Source of the DNA: Fusobacterium sp.
Lineage (GTDB): Bacteria > Fusobacteriota > Fusobacteriia > Fusobacteriales > Fusobacteriaceae
Reading direction: 5' to 3'
Length of the DNA stretch: 28,598 nucleotides
Assembly: GCA_019416865.1 (NCBI GenBank)
Contig: DXWL01000024.1
Coordinates: 1-28,598, forward strand
Shown: positions 22,627 through 28,598 of the stretch, one piece after another
Layout of the letters: every line of letters begins with the position of its first letter
Numbering within the stretch: the first letter of the stretch is position 1
Translations under genes and position numbers: made by a program
Notes under the pieces: generated by a model
The model's database searches: none
The model's input: only the letters and a program-made list of their open reading frames with translations
What the model was told of the DNA's origin: nothing

Positions 22627-23435
22627 TGAAAATATTAATTTCTCAGATGAAACCATATCTTGGAGATGTGGAAAAGAATTTGAAAAAGATGGAAGAAAAT
22701 ATAAAAGAGGCTATAGAAAAAGATGGGGATATAATAGTATTTCCAGAACTTAGTTTAAATGGTTCTCTTTTGGAAGATATAGTTTTTGATACAGGAATTT
22801 GTGAAGTTCCTTCTATGCTTCTTGAATACAGCCGTAAAATTACAATAATTTTTGGAGCTGTAGAAGCTTATAAAGGAAAAATTTATAACAGCGGATACTG
22901 TGTTGAAGATGGAAAAGTAATAGGAAAGCACAGAAAAGTTTTTCTTTCAAATGGACATGGGGGAAGTGAGTCAAGATATTTTACAAGAGGAAAAGAGATA
23001 GATATTTTTGAAAGCAGAAAGGGAGTTTTTGCTGTAACTCTTGGAGAAGAGGGAATTAATCCTATGGTACAGGGTATTTTAGGAATAAAAGGTGCAGAAA
23101 TAGTTTTTAATCTTGTAAATGAAGAATCTGCTGTAAAAAAAGAAAAATCTATTTATGAATCTGGGGCTGTAAACAGCTCTTTCTACAATAAAAACTTTAG
23201 TATTGTAGTAAACAGAGTGGGAACAGAGGATAATGTAGTTTTTGCAGGAAACTCTTTTGCAGTATCTCCTTATGGAAAAATTATAGAAAAAATGGAGCAA
23301 TTTACTGAAAAATTAAGTATAATAGACATAGATTTAAATGATACAAAAAGAGCTTCATATAATTCTTTTCTTGACAGAGAAGATAATTTGGAAGTTATAA
23401 GAAAAGAGATAGAAAAAGTTACAGAGAAAGATTAG
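22626..23435 (+). CDS. Nitrilase-superfamily protein lacking the catalytic cysteine (probable pseudoenzyme)
   Basis: 269 residues with the carbon-nitrogen hydrolase fold seen in the amidase domain of glutamine-dependent NAD synthetase and related amidases. Two of the three catalytic residues are present: Glu41 in FPELSLNG and Lys104 in KHRKVFL. The second structural Glu is in SESRYFTRG (Glu115). The catalytic Cys should lie in a hydrophobic-Cys-Glu-Asp motif after strand KGVFAV; here the sequence is VTLGEEG (137-143), with Gly140 at the Cys place. The remaining cysteines (59 and 92) are elsewhere. The rest (KGAEIVFNL, FSIVVNRVG, NSFAVSPYGKII) follows the family. It may bind without hydrolysing or act as a partner protein; function unknown. 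Coupled to ispD and 23 bases from the next gene. Confidence 0.78.
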   Translation: MKILISQMKPYLGDVEKNLKKMEENIKEAIEKDGDIIVFPELSLNGSLLEDIVFDTGICEVPSMLLEYSRKITIIFGAVEAYKGKIYNSGYCVEDGKVIGKHRKVFLSNGHGGSESRYFTRGKEIDIFESRKGVFAVTLGEEGINPMVQGILGIKGAEIVFNLVNEESAVKKEKSIYESGAVNSSFYNKNFSIVVNRVGTEDNVVFAGNSFAVSPYGKIIEKMEQFTEKLSIIDIDLNDTKRASYNSFLDREDNLEVIRKEIEKVTEKD

Positions 23436-23458
23436 GTTAATTTTAGTCAGGAGGATTA

Positions 23459-24643
23459 ATGAAAAAATTAATAGGAGTGATTATTTCACTGGCAGTTTTT
23501 GCTGTAGCAGTTGCTTTAGCTTTTGAATTTTCCTATAAAATTTCACCAGATGAATTTATAACTGACAGGACTACATTTATTTATAGCAATAAGAATTTAA
23601 ATGAAGAAAAAATAAAAAAGCTTGAAAAGATTTTCGGATTAGAAAATATAGAGGATAAAGAGATTGTAAAAAAGATAGATAGTATTTATCTTTTATCTCA
23701 AAGCAGATTTTACAGTGAAAACATAAAAATAGTTGGAATAGTTGATACAGGAAAATATTTTCCTGCCATGTATTTGAAACTTAAAGATTTTTTTAATCAG
23801 AGAGATGATTATTTTTATCAGCTTAAAGATGAACTAAAAGAAAAAGCCGGAATTTCTCAAGATGAAAATGTCTATTTAAAAGCTTATAGAGGATTATTCT
23901 TTGTAGGAACAGATATTGATACTATAAACAGAATAATTCATGGCAACAGTAAAAAAAGTCTAAAAGTTATAGATATTATAAATCAAAGAGCTGAAAATGA
24001 TTTGGGAACAGTGATACTTAATCAGGAAAGAGAAAGACTTCTGGGAATTGACAGAGTAGTGCTTTCAGGAAACACAGAAGGAAAAAAAGTGATTCTTGAC
24101 GGCTCTATCTATGGAGATAACTCTATAATAAAAGATTTAAGCAGTCAACCTGTTGTAAGAAGAATGAATAAGTATATAGATGAAAACAGATTATATTTTT
24201 CTACAGCAAATCTTAAGATACTTGATACTTTTATATTGAGAGCAGTGTCTTATACATATGGAAACAGACAGCTTAATATAATACAAGATCTGTTTTTGAA
24301 AGGATCTATTGATATATTTTCACAGCTTAACGGAGAGATAGTTGTGGATGTTGAAAATGGAAACTACCTATTTGGAATAAAAAATTCTGACAATGCAGAA
24401 AAATATGTTGAGTATTTTAAAGATGATGAAGAGATAAATATTGAGAAAGACAGAGAGGGAAATATTTATATCTGCATAGGTGAAGATACATTTGTACCAG
24501 TGCAGAATAAAAAGGAATTGACACCAAATCAGTTTTTCTCAGGAAAAATGGACATGTATTATGGAAAAATAGAGGCTGAAGGGTTTTATGAAACAGACAG
24601 CCTAAGAATAAAAGCTGCAATAGAGCTTAATGAAGAGATATAA
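23459..24643 (+). CDS. Membrane-anchored protein of unknown function
   Basis: 394 residues, no family firmly recognised. The N-terminus is a short basic start (MKKL) followed by a 20-residue hydrophobic helix (IGVIISLAVFAVAVALAF) with no clear signal-peptidase site, so a single N-terminal anchor with the body outside the cytoplasm is likely. The body has strands alternating with charged helices. The opening SPDEFITDRTTFIYSN and the later QLNGEIVVDVENGNYLFGIKNSDNAEKY loosely resemble the layout of the DUF3352 family, but this is only a pattern impression. No cysteine-rich, catalytic or nucleotide-binding motif is visible apart from a single CIGED. GGAGG lies before the ATG. It sits between the nitrilase-like gene and cysS in the same operon. 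Confidence 0.7.
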   Translation: MKKLIGVIISLAVFAVAVALAFEFSYKISPDEFITDRTTFIYSNKNLNEEKIKKLEKIFGLENIEDKEIVKKIDSIYLLSQSRFYSENIKIVGIVDTGKYFPAMYLKLKDFFNQRDDYFYQLKDELKEKAGISQDENVYLKAYRGLFFVGTDIDTINRIIHGNSKKSLKVIDIINQRAENDLGTVILNQERERLLGIDRVVLSGNTEGKKVILDGSIYGDNSIIKDLSSQPVVRRMNKYIDENRLYFSTANLKILDTFILRAVSYTYGNRQLNIIQDLFLKGSIDIFSQLNGEIVVDVENGNYLFGIKNSDNAEKYVEYFKDDEEINIEKDREGNIYICIGEDTFVPVQNKKELTPNQFFSGKMDMYYGKIEAEGFYETDSLRIKAAIELNEEI

Positions 24644-24660
24644 AAATTGGGAGGAAAGCT

Positions 24661-26085
24661 ATGATAAGAGTATACAATACAATGAGCAAAAGAGTGGAAG
24701 AGCTGAAGCCATTAAAAGAAAATGAGATTTCAATGTATGTATGCGGACCGACAGTATACAACTATATACATATAGGTAATGCCCGTCCTGCAATATTTTT
24801 TGATACAGTGAGAAGATATTTTGAATATAGAGGATACAAGGTTACATATGTTCAAAACTTTACAGATGTAGATGACAAAATGATAGCAAGAGCAAATCAG
24901 GAAGGTGTAACTTTAAAAGAGATTGCTCATAAATATATAAGTGCTTATTTTGAAGATACAAAAAAAGTAAATCTTAAAGAAGAGGGAATGATAAGACCTA
25001 GAGCCACAGAACATATTGGAGATATGATAAAAATAATCAAAAATCTTGTGGACAATGGTTATGCTTATGAAGCTGATGGAGATGTGTATTTTGAAGTTGA
25101 GAAAGATAAAGATGATTACGGATGTCTTTCAGGACAAAATATAGAAAACTTAAAAGCTGGAGCGAGAATAGAAGTAAATGATATTAAACGTTCTCCAGTT
25201 GACTTTGCTCTTTGGAAAAAAGCTAAAGAGGGAGAGCCAAGCTGGGATTCTCCTTGGGGAAAAGGAAGACCTGGATGGCATATAGAATGTTCTGCAATGT
25301 CAAGCAGATATCTTGGAGATACATTTGATATTCACGGAGGAGGACAAGACCTTATCTTCCCTCACCATGAAAATGAGATTGCACAATCAAGATGCAGCAG
25401 TCATGGAGAATATGCAAGATATTGGATGCATAATGGATATATAAATGTAAACGGAGAGAAAATGTCAAAATCTCTTGGAAACTTCTTCCTTTTAAGAGAA
25501 GTGCTTGAACATTATGAAGGAAGAGTAATAAGATTTTTTGTTTTAAGCTCTCACTACAGAAAACCAATAGATTTCTCTGATAATGAACTTAATCAAAGTA
25601 AAGCAGGACTTGAAAGAATAGATAATGCTGTTCTTAGAATAAAAGAAAAACTTTCTGAAAAACCTGCTGAAAATGGAGATAATCTTGAAGGTCTAAAATC
25701 TTTCCTAGAAGAAACAAAAGAGAAATTTATAGCTGCAATGGATGAAGATTTTAATACTGCTCAAGGACTTGGAGCAATATTTGAGCTTGTAAAAGAAGTA
25801 AATAAATATGCTGATACCGAAAAAGTATCTGAAGAGGGAATGAAAAATCTTGCAGCAGCAGAAACATATATCAGAATGATAATGGAAGAAGTGCTTGGAG
25901 TACAACTTAAAAATGAAGAAAATATAGGAAACCTTACATCAGAGCTTGTAGAATTTATTCTTGAACTAAGAAGAGATGCAAGAGCAGAGAAAAACTGGGC
26001 TTTATCTGATAAGATAAGGGATAGACTTGGAGAGATGGGAATAAAAATTAAAGATGGAAAGGATAAAACTACATGGTCCCTATAG
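24661..26085 (+). CDS. cysS: Cysteinyl-tRNA synthetase
   Basis: Class I aminoacyl-tRNA synthetase of 474 residues (family about 460-480) that charges tRNA-Cys. Zinc ligand Cys28 (VCGPTVYNYIHIGNARP) precedes the HIGN nucleotide motif (37-40). HIECSAMS and HHENEIAQSRCSSHGE supply the remaining zinc site, and KMSKS is at 267-271. A DALR-type anticodon helix bundle follows, with LRRDARAEKNWALSDKIRD in the C-terminus. GGGAGGAAAG is upstream of the ATG. Its last 13 bases overlap mrnC. All signature residues are intact. Confidence 0.97.
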   Translation: MIRVYNTMSKRVEELKPLKENEISMYVCGPTVYNYIHIGNARPAIFFDTVRRYFEYRGYKVTYVQNFTDVDDKMIARANQEGVTLKEIAHKYISAYFEDTKKVNLKEEGMIRPRATEHIGDMIKIIKNLVDNGYAYEADGDVYFEVEKDKDDYGCLSGQNIENLKAGARIEVNDIKRSPVDFALWKKAKEGEPSWDSPWGKGRPGWHIECSAMSSRYLGDTFDIHGGGQDLIFPHHENEIAQSRCSSHGEYARYWMHNGYINVNGEKMSKSLGNFFLLREVLEHYEGRVIRFFVLSSHYRKPIDFSDNELNQSKAGLERIDNAVLRIKEKLSEKPAENGDNLEGLKSFLEETKEKFIAAMDEDFNTAQGLGAIFELVKEVNKYADTEKVSEEGMKNLAAAETYIRMIMEEVLGVQLKNEENIGNLTSELVEFILELRRDARAEKNWALSDKIRDRLGEMGIKIKDGKDKTTWSL

Positions 26086-26456
26086 ATTTAAGAGAAACCA
26101 GCGGAGTTGTCCTTGCGTATTTAGGGGATTCTGTATGGGAACTTTATGTAAGAGAGTATTTTATCCTTAAGGGATATAATATAAGAAATCTTAATAAACA
26201 TGTTGTTCAATGTGTAAATGCTAAAACTCAGAGCAGAATTTTAAGAGAGATAATAGATAAGGTTGATGAAAAGTATAAGCCTCTTATAAACAGAAGCAAA
26301 AACGGAAATATAAAAACTTTTCCCAAATCATGCTCTGTTATGGAATATCGTGAAGCCACAGGTTTTGAAGCCTATATAGGAGCTTTGTATATAGACGGAA
26401 ATATAGACAAAATAAAAGAGATAATAAAAACAAATCTGAATGGAGAGGAAAAATAG
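26073..26456 (+). CDS. mrnC: Mini-ribonuclease 3
   Basis: 127-residue dimeric RNase III-like enzyme without a dsRNA-binding domain, which in Bacillus matures 23S rRNA ends. The nuclease signature LAYLGDSVWELYVREY holds the catalytic Asp19; NKHVVQCVNAKTQ is the conserved helix and AYIGALYIDG the second acidic-region motif (EAYIGALY). The ATG at 26073 lies inside the end of cysS, with GGAAAGGA about 8-15 bases upstream; the cysS-mrnC linkage is also seen in Bacillus. Length is normal for Mini-III (about 120-140). Confidence 0.93.
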   Translation: MVPIDLRETSGVVLAYLGDSVWELYVREYFILKGYNIRNLNKHVVQCVNAKTQSRILREIIDKVDEKYKPLINRSKNGNIKTFPKSCSVMEYREATGFEAYIGALYIDGNIDKIKEIIKTNLNGEEK

Positions 26457-26457
26457 C

Positions 26458-27489
26458 ATGGGATTATTTAATTTTAATTTTGGATCAGGAAAAGGAATCG
26501 GAATAGACCTTGGAACAGCTAACACTCTTGTTTACAGTAAAAAACATAAAAAAATAGTTTTAAATGAGCCGTCAGTTGTGGCTGTTGAGAAAGAAACAAG
26601 AAAAGTTTTGGCAGTTGGAAATGAAGCTAAAGAGATGATAGGTAAAACTCCAGATTCTATCGTAGCTATAAAACCTTTAAGTGAAGGGGTAATAGCTGAC
26701 TATGATGTTACAGAAGCTATGATAAAATATTTCATAAAAAAAGTTTTCGGAAATACAATTTTTATGCCTGATGTTATGATATGCGTTCCTATAGATGTAA
26801 CAGGTGTGGAAAAAAGAGCCGTTCTTGAAGCAGCACTTTCAGCAGGGGCAAAAAGAGCATATCTTATAGAGGAAGCAAGAGCAGCAGCTCTTGGTGCTGG
26901 AATAGATATAGCAGCTCCTACAGGAAATATGATAGTTGATATCGGAGGAGGTTCTACAGATGTGGCAGTTATCTCTTTCGGAGGAACAGTTGTAAGTAAA
27001 ACAATAAGAACAGCTAGTAATAATTTTGATACAGATATCATAAAATATATCAAGAAAACTCACAACCTTTTAATAGGGGATAAAACAGCAGAAGAGATTA
27101 AAATAAAAATAGGAACTGCTATCCCTCTTGAAGAAGAAGAGAGCATTGTTGTAAAAGGAAGAGATCTTATTATGGGACTTCCAAAATCAATTACAATTAC
27201 ATCTGAAGAGGTAAGGGAAGCTATTTCTGACTCACTTATGGAAATTGTAATGTGTGTAAAAGAAGTTCTTGAAAAAACTCCTCCTGAACTTGCAGCAGAT
27301 ATAGTTGACAGAGGAATTGTTATGGCAGGTGGAGGATCTCTTATCAGAAATTTCCCTGTACTTTTATCTCAACATACTCACCTTAGTGTAAGACTTGCAG
27401 AAAATCCTCTTCTAAGTGTCGTAGTTGGTGCAGGAATGGCAATGGATCAACTGAAAGTATTAAAGAAAATAGAGAAAGCAGAAAGATAG
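26458..27489 (+). CDS. mreB: Rod-shape-determining protein MreB (actin homologue)
   Basis: 343 residues from the ATG at 26458. An in-frame ATG at 26440 lies inside mrnC and includes the Shine-Dalgarno GGAGAGGA (26442-26449), so the later start is preferred. Motifs of actin-fold ATPases are complete: phosphate 1 GIGIDLGTANTLVY (13-26), connecting EEARAAALGAGI, phosphate 2 IGGGSTDVAV (162-171) and the adenosine motif RGIVMAGGGSLI. MreB filaments guide wall synthesis in elongated cells. The N-terminal MGLFNFNFG could help membrane contact. Unlike classic clusters, mreC and mreD do not follow; holB begins two bases after the stop. Confidence 0.95.
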   Translation: MGLFNFNFGSGKGIGIDLGTANTLVYSKKHKKIVLNEPSVVAVEKETRKVLAVGNEAKEMIGKTPDSIVAIKPLSEGVIADYDVTEAMIKYFIKKVFGNTIFMPDVMICVPIDVTGVEKRAVLEAALSAGAKRAYLIEEARAAALGAGIDIAAPTGNMIVDIGGGSTDVAVISFGGTVVSKTIRTASNNFDTDIIKYIKKTHNLLIGDKTAEEIKIKIGTAIPLEEEESIVVKGRDLIMGLPKSITITSEEVREAISDSLMEIVMCVKEVLEKTPPELAADIVDRGIVMAGGGSLIRNFPVLLSQHTHLSVRLAENPLLSVVVGAGMAMDQLKVLKKIEKAER

Positions 27490-27490
27490 T

Positions 27491-28405
27491 ATGTTTAAGG
27501 ATATCACTTCCAACGAAGAAGCAAAAAGTTTTTTAGTGAATGAACTGAAAAGCGGGAGAAAGCAGGGAACATATATCTTTTATGGTGAGGACAGAGATCT
27601 TGTAATGGAGTTTGCCCTTGCTTATGCTAAAGCTCTTACTTGTGAAAATGCAGAGAATGATTTCTGTGGAGTATGCAGCAGCTGTAAAAGAATGGATAGT
27701 CTTACTCATGGAGATTTAGAAGTGTATGAGGATTCTAACGGAATAAAGATTGATAATATCCGTGAACTTGCTTACAGAGCTTCTACAACATCTTATGAAG
27801 GAGGAAACAGAATATTTATCCTTAGAGATGTGGAAAAACTAAAAAAAGAAGCAGCTAATGCTCTTTTAAAACTTATCGAAGAGCCGGAAAAAGGAGATTT
27901 TTTCATACTTACAGCAAATAATCTGAATATTCTTCCAACTATAAAATCAAGAAGTATATTTTTAAAAATAAAAAACAGAAGTGCAGAGGAACTGGGAGTT
28001 TCTCGTGAGGAATATAATTTTTTTCTTGGAAGAGGGAAAGAGATACTGGAATATAAGCAAACTGAGATAGATCTTTTTCAAGGAGAGCCTTACAGTGAAA
28101 TAGGGAATTTTTTAAAAAAATATTTAGAAGAGCCATGTATAGAGAATAAGATAAAAATATACAAGGCATTGAGAGATTTCTTTAAGAATAGACAATATAT
28201 TAATGAAACAGATAAGATAAACTTTGCAGAGAGTATTAGTTTTGCATCTGAAAATGACAGAGTATTGGTGCAGGAACTGTGTGGATATATATGTCATATG
28301 GTTAAAGATTATGATAAACTTCAAAATCTTATTGCTGTAAAAAATATGATAAAAATGCCTGTAAATCTAAAACTTCTCCTAAAAGTATTTATCATTGAAA
28401 TTTAA
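27491..28405 (+). CDS. holB: DNA polymerase III delta-prime subunit (clamp loader)
   Basis: 304-residue AAA+ protein of the DnaX/HolB family. The P-loop position reads FYGEDRDLVMEF and lacks a true Walker A (GxxGxGKT), as in delta-prime subunits that do not hydrolyse ATP. A four-cysteine zinc module (Cys51, Cys59, Cys62, Cys65) follows. RIFILRDVEKLKKEAANALLKLIEEP and TANNLNILPTIKSRS are the conserved core and sensor region; the usual SRC is SRS here. The rest is an alpha-helical C-terminal domain of low conservation. Length is a little short for HolB (about 310-330). It begins two bases after mreB, with a weak ribosome site (AGAAAG), and ends the operon. Confidence 0.85.
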   Translation: MFKDITSNEEAKSFLVNELKSGRKQGTYIFYGEDRDLVMEFALAYAKALTCENAENDFCGVCSSCKRMDSLTHGDLEVYEDSNGIKIDNIRELAYRASTTSYEGGNRIFILRDVEKLKKEAANALLKLIEEPEKGDFFILTANNLNILPTIKSRSIFLKIKNRSAEELGVSREEYNFFLGRGKEILEYKQTEIDLFQGEPYSEIGNFLKKYLEEPCIENKIKIYKALRDFFKNRQYINETDKINFAESISFASENDRVLVQELCGYICHMVKDYDKLQNLIAVKNMIKMPVNLKLLLKVFIIEI

Positions 28406-28423
28406 AAAATAAAAAATTTTCAT

Positions 28424-28466
28424 AAAAAGAGTTCAGATAATTATTGAAAATGCTGAACTCTTTTTA
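28424..28466. terminator. Strong terminator at the end of the mutS2-holB operon
   Basis: AAAAAGAGTTCAG (28424-28436) pairs perfectly with CTGAACTCTTTTT (28453-28465): a 13-bp stem with a 16-base loop, ending in T residues. Symmetrical A and T runs allow bidirectional function. Confidence 0.88.
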
Positions 28467-28504
28467 TAAAACTATAAAAATTTACATAAATATAAAAAAA
28501 ACAC

Positions 28505-28533
28505 TTGCAAAAAAATTTAAATTTTAGTATACT
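28505..28533 (+). promoter_or_regulatory. Promoter of the tRNA-Val gene or tRNA cluster
   Basis: -35 TTGCAA (28505-28510), exactly 17 bases, -10 TATACT (28528-28533). Transcription would start about three bases before the tRNA 5' end, as is common for stable RNA genes with little leader. Confidence 0.8.
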
Positions 28534-28542
28534 AATTTATGT

Positions 28543-28598
28543 GGGTCGCATAGCTCAGTTGGGAGAGCACCTGCCTTACAAGCAGGGGGTCATAGGTT
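28543..28598 (+). tRNA. tRNA-Val(TAC), truncated by the window edge
   Basis: The 5' acceptor strand GGGTCGC starts at 28543. The D arm (AGCTC-AGTTGGGA-GAGC) and anticodon arm CCTGC-CTTACAA-GCAGG are complete, with anticodon TAC in the seven-base loop, read as valine. The variable loop and the start of the T arm (ATAGGTT) run to the last base; the 3' half is outside the window. The gene is probably the first of a tRNA cluster. Confidence 0.93.

Noticed and set aside
26440..26457. Earlier ATG as the start of mreB
   Set aside because: It lies inside mrnC and codes through the Shine-Dalgarno of the later, better start at 26458.
1..28598. CRISPR array, insertion sequence, prophage or toxin-antitoxin module
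   Set aside because: No regularly spaced direct repeats, transposase, integrase, phage structural gene or recognisable toxin-antitoxin pair was seen on either strand.

Overview
The window is an AT-rich chromosomal segment that most likely comes from a Fusobacterium or a close relative in Fusobacteriota. Three things point there. It mixes low-GC, Firmicutes-like genes (mutS2, mrnC) with outer-membrane genes: gmhB for LPS heptose and a large type V autotransporter. The autotransporter N-terminus is of the Fusobacterium 'autotransporter-associated' kind. Intergenic DNA is very AT-rich, with classical -35/-10 promoters and U-tailed hairpins. The species cannot be fixed by eye. Almost every gene is on the + strand; only rpmB is on the - strand.

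Left edge (1-1350): the tail of an unrecognised reading frame or repeat element containing two inverted repeats, then a free-standing EamA/DMT transporter with its own promoter and terminator. Region 1367-13020 is a division and cell-wall (dcw) block: gmhB, murF, mraY, murD, murG, murC, murB, ddl, ftsQ, ftsA, ftsZ. It supplies the cytoplasmic and lipid-linked steps of peptidoglycan synthesis plus the Z-ring core. mraZ, mraW, ftsL, ftsI, murE and ftsW, often present in such clusters, are absent here.

Region 13040-13740 is a compact rpsF-rpsR ribosomal operon with a strong promoter, a structured leader and a strong terminator. A flavodoxin gene follows. Then comes a 323-base gap holding two terminators and a promoter that together could define a very small RNA, then a 1188-residue autotransporter. 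After it lie a possible 33-residue membrane peptide and two tandem divergent HU-family genes. A bidirectional terminator separates these from the convergent rpmB (L28).

Region 19601-28405 is a long, tightly packed housekeeping operon: mutS2, ispD, a nitrilase-fold protein lacking the catalytic cysteine, an unrecognised membrane-anchored 394-residue protein, cysS, mrnC, mreB and holB. A strong terminator closes it, and a tRNA-Val(TAC) gene with a near-ideal promoter runs off the right edge.

Most of the window is ordinary core genome, and I found no clear novel defence or mobile system. The observations most worth a second look are the catalytically degenerate nitrilase homologue next to the unknown membrane-anchored protein, the candidate small RNA before the autotransporter, the structured rpsF leader, and the repeat or ORF at the left edge.
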